From assembly GCA_025360125.1 (NCBI GenBank), contig JANYCU010000011.1, forward strand, positions 124,001 through 188,000: a stretch of 64,000 nt of DNA. Reading direction: 5' to 3'. The position numbers were made by a program, and so were the translations under genes. Position 1 is the stretch's first letter; each line of letters opens with the position of its first letter. Below the pieces are notes generated by a model. It made no database searches. It had not been told where the DNA came from and saw only the letters and a list, made by a program, of their open reading frames with translations. This stretch comes from Armatimonadota bacterium (GTDB taxonomy: Bacteria > Armatimonadota > Fimbriimonadia > Fimbriimonadales > Fimbriimonadaceae). Shown here in pieces: positions 52,136 through 60,519 of the stretch.

Positions 52136-52170
52136 CAGAACGATCCAAGCAAGAAACCTTTGATTGGAGT

Positions 52171-52218
52171 TTGCACTTGCACTTGCACTTGCACTTGCAC
52201 TTGCACTTGCACTTGCAC
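52171..52218 (+). repeat. Tandem hexanucleotide repeat (TTGCAC) x8
   Basis: Eight perfect TTGCAC units run between the stops of the PLP enzyme gene and the J-domain-WD40 gene. The last base of the array is also the last base of the TAG stop of the J-domain gene. The array is short and uniform, so copy number may vary between strains by slippage. It is not a CRISPR because there are no spacers. Confidence 0.95.
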
Positions 52219-53414
52219 TAACCCGGCATAACCGCCGTAACTTCAAACAACCGGACTACTTTGTCCTGTCCACTCGCGGCAAGTCTTGTCCCGTCCGCAC
52301 TAAACGCAACGCAACTAATCGGTCGACTACTCGCCTCAAGCCGAACGTTGCCAATGCCTTTCGCCGCATTCCACAGTCCAATGGTGCCATCTCTTGAGGC
52401 GGAAGCAAAGAGCCAGCCATTCGGGTGGAAAGCAATCGCCTCGATCGGTCGTTCATGGCCATAAAGCATCTTGATCAACTGACCCGTATCCAAATTGAAG
52501 ACGCGGATGCTCAAGTCAACTCCGGCAACCGCCAAATAGCGATTGTCCGAGCTAAACGCAATCGCCGTCACCACCGATCGAAGCTTTTCAATCGTCCGAA
52601 TCCATTTGCCCGTCTTCGCTTCCCGAATGGCGACCTTTGCGTCAGCCGTTCCCGAGGCCAAAAACTGCCCATCAGGGCTAAACGCGACCGCCGTAACGCT
52701 CGAATTCTCGGTCCGAAGGGAGAACCGCGCCGAACCAGTCACCGAGTCGCAAACCCGCAGGTGGTGATGAATCGAGCCCGCCGCCACCGAATTTCCGTCA
52801 CCCGAAATCGCCAAGCAACTCACCCACTCTTCATGAACACCTCGCCAAGACGTGACCTGTTCCTGGTCAAGGCACCAAACATTGACCTGGCTCTCATTGC
52901 TGCCCGCCGCAACGACTTTGTCCTCGGCAAACGCCTTCAGAACCGAGACACTGCCCGACTCAAGTTTCGCCTGGCGAGACTTCTCGCCCGTCTCCGCCCA
53001 CCAAATAAGTTCGTTGTCAAATCCGACCGAAATCAAATGACCGGAATCAGGCGCAAACGAAACCGCATACACCGGAGTCTTATGGCCGTATAACCGCTTG
53101 ACCAACTTGATGCGGACCGGATTCTTGGGGGAATGTTCTTGGATCGTCTCGCGGACCGCGCCCGCCAGCATGGCGTCGTACTCTTCCCGCCGCGCCTCAT
53201 CCATCAACGTTTCAAACGCATCGTTGATGCGCGTCATATCGTCGTGAGCGTCGGGTGAGTCGCTTACGTCAGGATGGTGTTTATGGGCAAGCCGACGATA
53301 CGCCTTTCGAATCGTGTTAGTATCGGCGGATGACCCAACACCAAGAACTTCATAGTGGGTTGGAGCCAGAGTAATCAAAAGACAAGTGATCGAATAACTC
53401 GATCTTAGGTTCAA
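52218..53414 (-). CDS. J-domain (DnaJ-like)-WD40 repeat fusion protein
   Basis: A 398-residue protein. The J domain spans about residues 19-82 and carries the HPD motif H47-P48-D49 in HKHHPDVSD, so it can in principle stimulate a DnaK ATPase. A basic linker (PKNPVRIKLVKRLYGHKTPV) leads to about seven WD40 blades, for example VSFAPDSGHLISVGFDNELI, AVAFSPDGQFLASGTADAKV, IAFHPNGWLFASASRDGTIG and VAFSADGTRLAASGQDKVVR. The start is a TTG at 53414, with no ATG nearby. J-WD40 fusions are uncommon; the propeller could present clients to Hsp70. No DnaK gene is near. Confidence 0.85.
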   Translation of the reverse strand: MNLRSSYSITCLLITLAPTHYEVLGVGSSADTNTIRKAYRRLAHKHHPDVSDSPDAHDDMTRINDAFETLMDEARREEYDAMLAGAVRETIQEHSPKNPVRIKLVKRLYGHKTPVYAVSFAPDSGHLISVGFDNELIWWAETGEKSRQAKLESGSVSVLKAFAEDKVVAAGSNESQVNVWCLDQEQVTSWRGVHEEWVSCLAISGDGNSVAAGSIHHHLRVCDSVTGSARFSLRTENSSVTAVAFSPDGQFLASGTADAKVAIREAKTGKWIRTIEKLRSVVTAIAFSSDNRYLAVAGVDLSIRVFNLDTGQLIKMLYGHERPIEAIAFHPNGWLFASASRDGTIGLWNAAKGIGNVRLEASSRPISCVAFSADGTRLAASGQDKVVRLFEVTAVMPG

Positions 53415-53429
53415 TTATGGCCGAAAAGA

Positions 53430-53466
53430 AGGCAAAAAATAAAGCCCCAAGCAATGCTTGGGGCTT
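53430..53466 (-). terminator. Rho-independent terminator of the PEP-CTERM protein gene
   Basis: A perfect stem AAGCCCCAAGC / GCTTGGGGCTT with a 3-base loop is followed on the minus strand by TTTATTTTTT. It stands 25 bases after the stop and separates the PEP-CTERM gene from the downstream J-domain gene. Confidence 0.92.
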
Positions 53467-53490
53467 ATTGTTACAAGTGAACCAGTAGGC

Positions 53491-54255
53491 TTACTTGCTT
53501 GACTTGCGTCGTCGTCGAGCGACGAGGCCAACGAGTCCAAGTCCGAGAACTGCAAGTGATGCAGGCTCAGGAACGGCGGTTCCGTAAACTCGGACGCCAA
53601 CGCTCTGATTCGTAAGACCGATTGATCGCAAAGACGAGGTGAAGTTACCATTAGTCTCGCCAGCGGCGTTCCGATAGTAACCGTTGAACACGTTGGAACC
53701 AGTCGTTGCAGGTACTCCAGCTGAAATGATCGAAGTAAGGCTGTTAACGCTGTTGTACGTAACTCCACCGTCCGTCGAACCCTGATAGTTGAACGTCATG
53801 CCGATTTGGCTATCCGAAACCGCAAGAGGAGTTCCAAGAGTAACTCCAGGTGTCAAACCTGGATCGCCAGTTTGGAATGGGAAGTAGAAACCAGTGGTAA
53901 ACGTTCCCGCTACATCCAACGTGTAGGCACCAAGCAGATTGCTGAAAGCTGGTGTCGTTGCGTTGACGGTACCGGACGTGTTAACGGTATCCCAAACCCA
54001 GATATTGATTCTCAAGTGATCGAAGTTCGTACCACTCAGGTTCACCGGGTAAATGTCAAATCCTGTGATGGAAGTCGCACCTGGAATGAGGTTGTATCCA
54101 TCGCCCATAAACGTATTTGGCGTAGAAGAAGTCGAAGTAAGTGTCGTACCGGCATTACCGAGACGACCAGCCGTCATGTTGTCGAAGAGGAGATCCGCGT
54201 TCGCGAAACTCGCTCCAACAGCCAAAATGGCCGTAGTTAAAATAAGTTTTTTCAT
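53491..54255 (-). CDS. PEP-CTERM sorting-signal protein
   Basis: A 254-residue secreted protein with a signal peptide (KKLILTTAILAVGASFANA) and a C-terminal PEP-CTERM tripartite end: VPEPASLAVLGLGLVGLVA then RRRRKSSK. Such tails are recognised by an exosortase/archaeosortase-like system and the protein is retained at the cell surface or in exopolymer. The middle is a Ser/Thr/Gly-rich beta domain with no recognised enzyme motif. A good ribosome-binding site (GGAGGG, minus strand 54261-54266) precedes the ATG. No exosortase gene is in the window. Confidence 0.92.
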   Translation of the reverse strand: MKKLILTTAILAVGASFANADLLFDNMTAGRLGNAGTTLTSTSSTPNTFMGDGYNLIPGATSITGFDIYPVNLSGTNFDHLRINIWVWDTVNTSGTVNATTPAFSNLLGAYTLDVAGTFTTGFYFPFQTGDPGLTPGVTLGTPLAVSDSQIGMTFNYQGSTDGGVTYNSVNSLTSIISAGVPATTGSNVFNGYYRNAAGETNGNFTSSLRSIGLTNQSVGVRVYGTAVPEPASLAVLGLGLVGLVARRRRKSSK

Positions 54256-54323
54256 AATTGCCCTCCAAATAGCGGATCGGTAGCCCTACCAATTCGCAAA
54301 ATAGACTCATTGAGTATAACAAT

Positions 54324-54350
54324 AACCTCACAAAACAGGTGAGGTTTTTT
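54324..54350. terminator. Hairpin with T-run, weak terminator candidate
   Basis: An 8-bp stem AACCTCAC / GTGAGGTT with a 7-base loop is followed by TTTT on the plus strand, yet no plus-strand gene ends here. It lies between the end of the phosphomannomutase gene and the start of the PEP-CTERM gene, both on the minus strand, where it could still weaken read-through. Confidence 0.45.
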
Positions 54351-54398
54351 CAAATTCGGTGCAATAGTGCCACTAACTAGCAAAATTACTGGCAAAAA

Positions 54399-55745
54399 TT
54401 AGGCTCGAATGATCGAAAGGAGTTCGGCGGTCTTTGCTTTCATCATTTCCGCGTCGCCCCGAGTCTCAACATTCAGCCGAATAACTGGCTCCGTATTCGA
54501 CCCTCTCAGGTTAAATCGCCACTCAGGATATTCAATCGAGAGGCCATCGATTCGATCGATGGTGCCGCCTTGGGCATAAAGACCTTCAACTCGCTGGAGA
54601 ACCGTCGGCACGTCCGTCACCGTCGAGTTCACCTCACCCGAACAAGGATAATTGGCAACCATTTCGCGAACCAAGTCACCCAATGATCTCCCGGAATCCG
54701 ACACCAATTTCGCAATCAGCAAGAACGGGATCATTCCGCTGTCGCAATACCAATGTTGCTTGAAGTAGTGATGAGCACTCATCTCTCCCCCGTATGTCGC
54801 ATCCACTGCGCGCATCTTCTCTTTGATGAAGGCGTGGCCACTCTTACACATCACCGCCGTTCCGCCCAGCTTCTCAACGATGTCCAACGTATTCCAAGTC
54901 AGCCGAGGGTCATAAACAATCGTATGGTTCGGGTCATCCTTCAAGATCGACTGAGCCAGAAGCCCAACTATGTAGTAGCCCTCAATAAAGTCGCCGTGCT
55001 CGTCAAAGAAGAAGCAGCGATCGTAGTCGCCATCCCACGCAACTCCAAAATCAAAACTCTCGCGGTGCATCAATGCCACCGTCTCCGCGCGCGACTCCTC
55101 AAGGATCGGATTCGGTACGCCGTTGGGGAAATTGCCGTCTGGTTCAAAAAGTCGACGAGTGACCTCAAGCGGAAGATGAGGCAGCAACTGCTCCAACGCG
55201 ACCCCTGCGGCACCATTCCCAACGTCGCAAAGCACCCTCAACGGCCGCAAGGACGAAGGAGCGACAATACCCAGCAAATGCTTGACGAAGTCTTCGTAAA
55301 CATCTTGATTGACCCTCGTCCCCGTGCCCGACTTCTCCCAATTTTTTTCGAACGCTCGCCGCTCCATTTCGAGGAGTCCGGTGTCAGACGAAACCGGGCG
55401 ACTTTCTTGGCGAACCATTTTCAAGCCGTTATATTGCGGCGGGTTGTGGCTGGCGGTGATCATGCATCCGCCGTCGTAGCCATAAAAAGCGGTGGCGAAG
55501 TACACCATCTCGGTGCCAACCATTCCGAGGTGGACCACATCCACTCCGGCATCGTTGAGGCCACGAGCAAACGCATCGTAAAGGTCCGGACCTGACAGGC
55601 GAATATCGTAACCGATGCAAACCGTCTTGGGACTCAATTCATCTGCGTAAGCGCGGCCGATGTTATATGCAAGCTCTGGGTTCAACTCCGTGGGTACAAC
55701 ACCCCGAACGTCGTAAGCTTTGAACGCAGGAAAATACTTGCCCAT
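54399..55745 (-). CDS. manB: Phosphomannomutase/phosphoglucomutase
   Basis: The 448-residue alpha-D-phosphohexomutase interconverts hexose 6- and 1-phosphates for sugar-nucleotide synthesis. The phosphoserine is S99 in GGCMITASHNPPQYNGLKM, the metal loop is AWDGDYDRCFFFDEHGDFIE, the sugar-binding loop is YGGEMSAHHYFKQ, and the phosphate-binding end is LRGSNTEPVIRLNVETRG. The short length and HPPQYNG context resemble AlgC/ManB. It may supply precursors for exopolysaccharide, for which an export gene is at 60520. The gene is monocistronic and divergent from nfo (76 bases). Confidence 0.94.
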   Translation of the reverse strand: MGKYFPAFKAYDVRGVVPTELNPELAYNIGRAYADELSPKTVCIGYDIRLSGPDLYDAFARGLNDAGVDVVHLGMVGTEMVYFATAFYGYDGGCMITASHNPPQYNGLKMVRQESRPVSSDTGLLEMERRAFEKNWEKSGTGTRVNQDVYEDFVKHLLGIVAPSSLRPLRVLCDVGNGAAGVALEQLLPHLPLEVTRRLFEPDGNFPNGVPNPILEESRAETVALMHRESFDFGVAWDGDYDRCFFFDEHGDFIEGYYIVGLLAQSILKDDPNHTIVYDPRLTWNTLDIVEKLGGTAVMCKSGHAFIKEKMRAVDATYGGEMSAHHYFKQHWYCDSGMIPFLLIAKLVSDSGRSLGDLVREMVANYPCSGEVNSTVTDVPTVLQRVEGLYAQGGTIDRIDGLSIEYPEWRFNLRGSNTEPVIRLNVETRGDAEMMKAKTAELLSIIRA

Positions 55746-55821
55746 GAATACCGTAAGTTTAGCACTTCGGTCACCGCATCGCTTTTCGACAGCGCTATTC
55801 CGACCCGTTCATAATGAGTTC

Positions 55822-56661
55822 ATGATTGCAAAGCTCGTCGGTGTCCACATGCCGATCAAGAACGGACTCGGAGGCGCGATTCGCCAGGGACATAAAATCG
55901 GATGCACCGCGGTGCAGGTCTTTACCAAGAGCCCACAGCTCTGGAAAGCCAAGCCGATCTCCGACGAGATGGTCGCCGACTACAAATTAGCCTGCTCCGA
56001 GACCGGAATCTCTTCGGTCATGTGTCACGATTCCTACCTCATCAATCTCGCTGCCGCCGGAGAAGAATTGCGGGAGAAGTCCATCGCGGGATTGACCGAT
56101 GAAATGAATCGGTGCGCTCAATATGGGATCACCCTTTTGAATTCTCACATGGGTGCGCACGTTGGGCAAGGCGTCGATGAAGGCATCAGACTCCTCATCA
56201 AAGGGGCCAAATCGGCGCTTGAAAACTCCGACCCCTCCGTCATGCTCGTTATGGAAACCACCGCCGCTACAGGAACGTCACTGGGAGCCACATTTGAACA
56301 GCTTCGAGCAGTTCTCGATGGCCTCCACGGAGATAAACGGGTCGCCGTCTGTATTGACACCTGCCACATCTTCGCAGCCGGGTACGACATCCGTACCGCC
56401 GAAACATTTAATCAAACCTTCACCAAATTTGACGAAATCGTCGGATTTGATCGGCTGGTCGGAGTCCACTGCAACGACTCGATTGGTGGGCTCGGCAGCA
56501 AAAAAGACCGCCACGCGCACGTCGGCGAAGGCGAAATCGGAGAGGAAGGCTTCCGGATACTCGTCAACGACAAGCGCTTCGAATTCATCCCGATCATGCT
56601 CGAAACCCCCATCGAAAACGAAGGGCACGAGAGAGACTTGGCCAAACTGAAGAGCTTTTGA
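55822..56661 (+). CDS. nfo: Deoxyribonuclease IV (AP endonuclease, TIM-barrel)
   Basis: A 279-residue Nfo-type endonuclease for abasic-site repair. The AP-endonuclease-2 landmarks are visible in VGVHMPIKNGLGGAIRQGHK, HMGAHVGQGVDEGI, VMLVMETTAATGT, VAVCIDTCHIFAAGYD, LVGVHCNDSIGGLGSKKDRH and HVGEGEIGEEGF, which contain the tri-zinc ligands. I use the ATG at 55822; the frame extends upstream into the divergent region but without family-like sequence. It is divergent from manB. The 3' end is followed directly by a large hairpin. Confidence 0.94.
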   Translation: MIAKLVGVHMPIKNGLGGAIRQGHKIGCTAVQVFTKSPQLWKAKPISDEMVADYKLACSETGISSVMCHDSYLINLAAAGEELREKSIAGLTDEMNRCAQYGITLLNSHMGAHVGQGVDEGIRLLIKGAKSALENSDPSVMLVMETTAATGTSLGATFEQLRAVLDGLHGDKRVAVCIDTCHIFAAGYDIRTAETFNQTFTKFDEIVGFDRLVGVHCNDSIGGLGSKKDRHAHVGEGEIGEEGFRILVNDKRFEFIPIMLETPIENEGHERDLAKLKSF

Positions 56662-56666
56662 TATGA

Positions 56667-56727
56667 AGGGGAGGAGCGAGAGTTCCCAAGCTGACGGCGG
56701 GACGCTTGGGAACTTCGTTCCTCCCCT
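56667..56727. repeat. Large imperfect hairpin after nfo
   Basis: Two ~25-base arms (AGGGGAGGAGCGAGAGTTCC and on; GCTTGGGAACTTCGTTCCTC and on) pair with few mismatches around a 12-base loop. It stands between the convergent nfo and DUF3472 genes and may stop transcription from both or be a REP-like element. There is no T-run typical of a terminator. Confidence 0.7.
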
Positions 56728-56736
56728 CCATGAAGA

Positions 56737-57912
56737 CTAATCCCTCGGAAAATCGATCGGCGGCTTCGTCGCCGTATTGATCCGATTAAACTTGTCGCCA
56801 AACTTGACCCCGTTGGCAACCGCTCCGCCGTTGCTCAGGAACCAATGGTCGCCCTTCGGCCCCGCCGCATAGTCGAATCGATCGTTCTTCCCGGTTGCAT
56901 CGCACGAAAACTGAGCCTCCAAATGCTCCTTCCACTTCCCGTCGTGGCCAGCGACAAACACCGGACCAAACTCCGCCATCCGCTGCAAGTCCCCATTACT
57001 ACCGCCAAAATTCTCGTTGAATGAATACAGCCCCTTCATATACGAGCCGTCCTTCGGTGCCCGGAACTGCGCAATCAATCCCCAAGACTTCTTCTCATTA
57101 AAATAGTAATAGCCTGAATAAATCGTCGCATCACCATCGGGTTTGGCGTGAACCAAGAAGCGATGGACCGCATTGGTTTTCCAGTTGTAAACCATGTGGC
57201 TGTGTCCACCCGTGCCCTCGTTGCCAAAGTCACCCGCAAAAACACCCTCTCCTTTTTTCAACAGCTTCACCCGGTTGTCGTCACCCACGCGATTCCGATC
57301 CACGGCTTCCTTGCCTGCATCCCAAACCGAGAAGATGATGCGCCTTTCGGTCGGAGAATTCACTTGAATTCCAAAATAACCTCGATGCCATCCGCACGCC
57401 TCGTAATAGGTGTATTTCGGATTGGTCTTTGGCCGAACCTCATTGTAAAACCACTCAGCCTCTTCATCCGCCGCCAGCGGATACTTCAAATGGACGCTGG
57501 CACAGTTGCGCCGCTCTTTCATGTTGAATCGCGCACCGACCGTCGACGAACCCGTCAGTTGCAGTCCGCCAATGGTGCCGTTGTCAACCAAGACAGTAGC
57601 TGGCTGAACGCTCACCGTGATTTTCTTATAACCCGGCTGTCGAATCAAAAACTGAGCCACGTTGGTTCCAGTAATCGTCTCACGGTCGCTGTCAACCTGA
57701 ACCGTATATCGCCGACTTGCAAGCCCACCCTTCAGCTCCAAGCTCAAATTCCCGCGTTGCAATTCACCGATCCAAACCAATTTTTGCTTGCTGTCGTTCC
57801 ACGGTCCTGCTCCTGCCTGAGAAATAGGAATCCCCTCATCATTCGGCTCAGAATAAGCCGTGTACGCGGGAACAAACAAGGTCGGAGCGAAGACAAGGGC
57901 AGCGAGAAACAT
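56737..57912 (-). CDS. DUF3472-domain secreted protein
   Basis: A 391-residue protein with a signal-like N-terminus (FLAALVFAPTLFVPAYTAYS). An N-terminal beta domain (about residues 25-130, DUF5077-like) precedes a DUF3472-like region with WFYNEVRPKTNPKYTYYEAC, GWHRGYFGIQVNSPTERRII and FSVWDAGKEAVD, all typical of that domain, and it ends around NRINTATKPPIDFPRD. The family occurs on secreted proteins of Bacteroidetes, Planctomycetes and related phyla and is of unknown function, possibly carbohydrate-binding. It stands alone on its strand, and the upstream hypothetical gene is 70 bases away. Confidence 0.82.
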   Translation of the reverse strand: MFLAALVFAPTLFVPAYTAYSEPNDEGIPISQAGAGPWNDSKQKLVWIGELQRGNLSLELKGGLASRRYTVQVDSDRETITGTNVAQFLIRQPGYKKITVSVQPATVLVDNGTIGGLQLTGSSTVGARFNMKERRNCASVHLKYPLAADEEAEWFYNEVRPKTNPKYTYYEACGWHRGYFGIQVNSPTERRIIFSVWDAGKEAVDRNRVGDDNRVKLLKKGEGVFAGDFGNEGTGGHSHMVYNWKTNAVHRFLVHAKPDGDATIYSGYYYFNEKKSWGLIAQFRAPKDGSYMKGLYSFNENFGGSNGDLQRMAEFGPVFVAGHDGKWKEHLEAQFSCDATGKNDRFDYAAGPKGDHWFLSNGGAVANGVKFGDKFNRINTATKPPIDFPRD

Positions 57913-57982
57913 GGTGATAGTTTACTGACGAAGTCACACGCGAAACGTTCCTTGCTTTAAGAAAAATCGTTTGAAGCCTAAG

Positions 57983-58516
57983 CTACCAACCACTGTACGG
58001 GCCCGGAATTGGCTTCCAATCTTTGGTGAAGTAAATGGAATTTTTCACCTGCCTATTGTCGAGATGCTTGCCGTTCTCATAGTGGGCGGGAATTACAAGC
58101 AACTCTTCAATGTAGAATCGACCTTTTCGGTTCCACTTTGGCTGAGTCCAAACTCTACCAACGTCAGCATAGTAAATTTTTTGCACCGACTTACCGTCGA
58201 ACTTGAGAAGGCCAGAAATAATGCGCTGATGATAGACAGACACGAAAACTTGCCGAACAGACTTACCCAGAAATCGACCAACCTTGAAACAGTAAGGAGG
58301 CTTCTGGGTTGACATTCCCACTGGCCATTCGATTCTTTTGACCCTGCGCCCGTTTTTACTAGCAATAAACACGAGGCTTACGTAGCTACTCTTGCTACTA
58401 ACTGGCCCTTCATAAACTGGACGAACTGACAAATCTAAATTGTGCTGAGATCCAAGGTGGCAGGTGGGTCCGTAGCTAAGTGTTGCACCAATAGCTACCG
58501 AAATCGGACTGACCAT
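57983..58516 (-). CDS. Hypothetical protein
   Basis: A 177-residue protein of no recognised family, rich in aromatic and basic residues (KNGRRVKRIEWPVGMSTQKP, FVSVYHQRIISGLLKF, VQKIYYADVGRVW). It has no clear signal peptide, although the first 15 residues are weakly hydrophobic. It lies between lepA and the DUF3472 gene on the same strand; no evidence links it to either. Confidence 0.6.
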   Translation of the reverse strand: MVSPISVAIGATLSYGPTCHLGSQHNLDLSVRPVYEGPVSSKSSYVSLVFIASKNGRRVKRIEWPVGMSTQKPPYCFKVGRFLGKSVRQVFVSVYHQRIISGLLKFDGKSVQKIYYADVGRVWTQPKWNRKGRFYIEELLVIPAHYENGKHLDNRQVKNSIYFTKDWKPIPGPYSGW

Positions 58517-58579
58517 GGTTGCATGTTACATCAGAAATTAAAGAGTTCCTATGACCTTTCTGCAAACTGCCAACTGTCT

Positions 58580-60376
58580 TTACTCAGCGACCTTGAGGAC
58601 GCTCAAGAACGCTTCTTGAGGCAGTTCGATCGAACCGATTTGCTTCATTCGCTTCTTACCCGCCTTCTGCTTTTCAAGCAACTTGCGCTTTCGACTAATA
58701 TCGCCGCCATAGCATTTCGCAATAACGTTCTTTCGATACGGCTTTACCGTATCCGCTGCGATGACTTTCGATCCAATCGCGGCCTGAATTCGAACTTCAA
58801 ATTGCTGCCGAGGAACAACCTTCCGAAGTTGCTCAACCACTCCGCGTCCGCGATTGTACGAGAATGTGCGATGGACGATGAAGCTAAGCGCGTCGACGAT
58901 ATCGCCGTTCAGGAGGATATCGAGCTTGATCAGGTCGGACGGTTGATACTCGTCGAGGTCATAGTCAAACGAAGCATATCCGCGAGTGCCCGACTTAAGC
59001 TTGTCGAAGAAGTCCATGAGGATTTCCCCAAGCGGCAACATGTAATACAAAATGACTCGCTGAGGGGTCGGATACTCGGTCTTCATGTACGTACCTCGAC
59101 GCTCTTGGCACAGGTTCATAACCGCGCCAACATACTCAACGGGAACCATGATCGTCGCCTTCACCATCGGCTCGTCAATCGAGGCAATTTCGTTCGCCTC
59201 CGGGAATTCGCTTGGGTTCGAGATGTGTATCGTTTCACCGTTCTTCTGGTGAACGATGTAATCAACGCTCGGGGCCGTGAGGATCAGGTCAAGGTTGAAT
59301 TCTCGCTCCAATCGCTCTCGAGCAATCTCCATGTGGAGGAGGCCCAAGAATCCACAGCGAAACCCAAAGCCGAGTGCAGCCGATGTTTCTGGTTCAAATT
59401 GAAGCGAAGCATCGTTAAGTTTGAGCTTGCCTATCGCGTCTCGTAGATCTTCGTATTGGTCACCGTCGGTCGGATACAGTCCGCAGAAGACCATGCTCAG
59501 AGCCTGGCGATAGCCAGGCAGCGCCTCGGTCGAAGGATTATCTTTAAGGGTAACCGTGTCGCCGACTTGGGCGTCGCCGATGGATTTCATGGCGGCGGCG
59601 ATGAAGCCAACTTCTCCGCTCCCTAAACCGTCGTTGACGGTTAGGCCGGGGCCAAAGTGGCCAGTGGCATCGATAACATAGTCCCGACCTGACGCCATCA
59701 TCATGATTCGGTCGCCTTTCTTGATCGAGCCATCGAGGATCCGAACATAGGCAACTGCACCTTGGTAGGCGTCGAAGTGACTGTCGTAAATAAGGGCTCT
59801 CAGCGGCTTATTAGGATCGCCTTTTGGACATGGAATTCGCGCGACAATCGCTTCAAGGATCTCGTCGATTCCGATTCCAGCCTTGGCGGAGCAAGGAATC
59901 GCATCGGATGCGTCAATCGCGACCGCATTCTCGATCTCTCGTCGAGCGTGTTCGACGTCGGCGTGCGGGAGATCAATCTTGTTAATAACTGGGACTATTT
60001 CTAAATTCTGAGTCATCGCCATGCTAGCATTGGCGATGGTCTGGGCTTCAACACCTTGACTGGCATCGACTACGAGCAGGGCGCCTTCGCAGGCAGCGAG
60101 GGCACGAGAAACTTCGTAAGTAAAGTCGACGTGGCCGGGAGTGTCAATCAGGTTAAGCTCGTATTCAATCCCATCATTGGCGATGTAAAGCAGCCGGACG
60201 GCGGCCATTTTGATCGTGATTCCCCGTTCGCGCTCAATATCCATTGAGTCGAGCATCTGCTCTTGCGCGATGCCTCGAATGGCTCCGCACCGCTCAATAA
60301 GGCGGTCGGCAAGCGTGCTCTTGCCATGATCGATATGCGCGATGATGCAGAAATTGCGGATGCGCGATTGATCCAT
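58580..60376 (-). CDS. lepA: Elongation factor 4 (LepA), ribosomal back-translocase GTPase
   Basis: A 598-residue translational GTPase. The P-loop is [14 protein letters not shown], followed by [29 protein letters not shown] (G3) and [17 protein letters not shown] (G4). Domain V and LepA-specific parts include [20 protein letters not shown] and the C-terminal [20 protein letters not shown] and [20 protein letters not shown] with the basic GKKRMKQIG. The true start is the ATG at 60376, since the upstream residues in the frame lie in a structured intergenic region. LepA is nearly universal in bacteria and binds stalled ribosomes. Confidence 0.97.
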   Translation of the reverse strand: MDQSRIRNFCIIAHIDHGKSTLADRLIERCGAIRGIAQEQMLDSMDIERERGITIKMAAVRLLYIANDGIEYELNLIDTPGHVDFTYEVSRALAACEGALLVVDASQGVEAQTIANASMAMTQNLEIVPVINKIDLPHADVEHARREIENAVAIDASDAIPCSAKAGIGIDEILEAIVARIPCPKGDPNKPLRALIYDSHFDAYQGAVAYVRILDGSIKKGDRIMMMASGRDYVIDATGHFGPGLTVNDGLGSGEVGFIAAAMKSIGDAQVGDTVTLKDNPSTEALPGYRQALSMVFCGLYPTDGDQYEDLRDAIGKLKLNDASLQFEPETSAALGFGFRCGFLGLLHMEIARERLEREFNLDLILTAPSVDYIVHQKNGETIHISNPSEFPEANEIASIDEPMVKATIMVPVEYVGAVMNLCQERRGTYMKTEYPTPQRVILYYMLPLGEILMDFFDKLKSGTRGYASFDYDLDEYQPSDLIKLDILLNGDIVDALSFIVHRTFSYNRGRGVVEQLRKVVPRQQFEVRIQAAIGSKVIAADTVKPYRKNVIAKCYGGDISRKRKLLEKQKAGKKRMKQIGSIELPQEAFLSVLKVAE

Positions 60377-60467
60377 AAGGGATGTCCCGTGGAGGAGCCT
60401 ATAGTGTACCTTTCGCCGAAGGCAGGCCATCGCTTCGCTGGGGGCCCGATACGCTAGGGACAGGGCG

Positions 60468-60502
60468 ACAAAAAAAGGAGATAGGTTTCACTATCTCCTT
60501 TT
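60468..60502 (-). terminator. Rho-independent terminator of the polysaccharide export gene
   Basis: Stem AAAAGGAGATAG / CTATCTCCTTTT with a 6-base loop, then a T-run on the minus strand. It follows the stop at 60520 and insulates lepA. Confidence 0.9.
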
Positions 60503-60519
60503 CTTTAATTGGTGGTTGT

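Noticed and set aside
52171-52218. Tandem TTGCAC array as a CRISPR
   Set aside because: Units are contiguous with no spacers and there are no cas genes in the window.
52058-52246. Ser-Ala repeat protein encoded by the hexamer array
   Set aside because: The frame exists only because the array is a multiple of three and overlaps two real gene ends; no start context.
54753-55595. Plus-strand open frame of 280 codons opposite the phosphomannomutase gene
   Set aside because: The mutase has all its active-site motifs; the antisense frame is Arg/His/Val-rich with no motif.
58442-59446. Plus-strand open frame of 334 codons opposite lepA and the gene beside it
   Set aside because: It crosses the ends of two minus-strand genes, one of them lepA, and has no family features.
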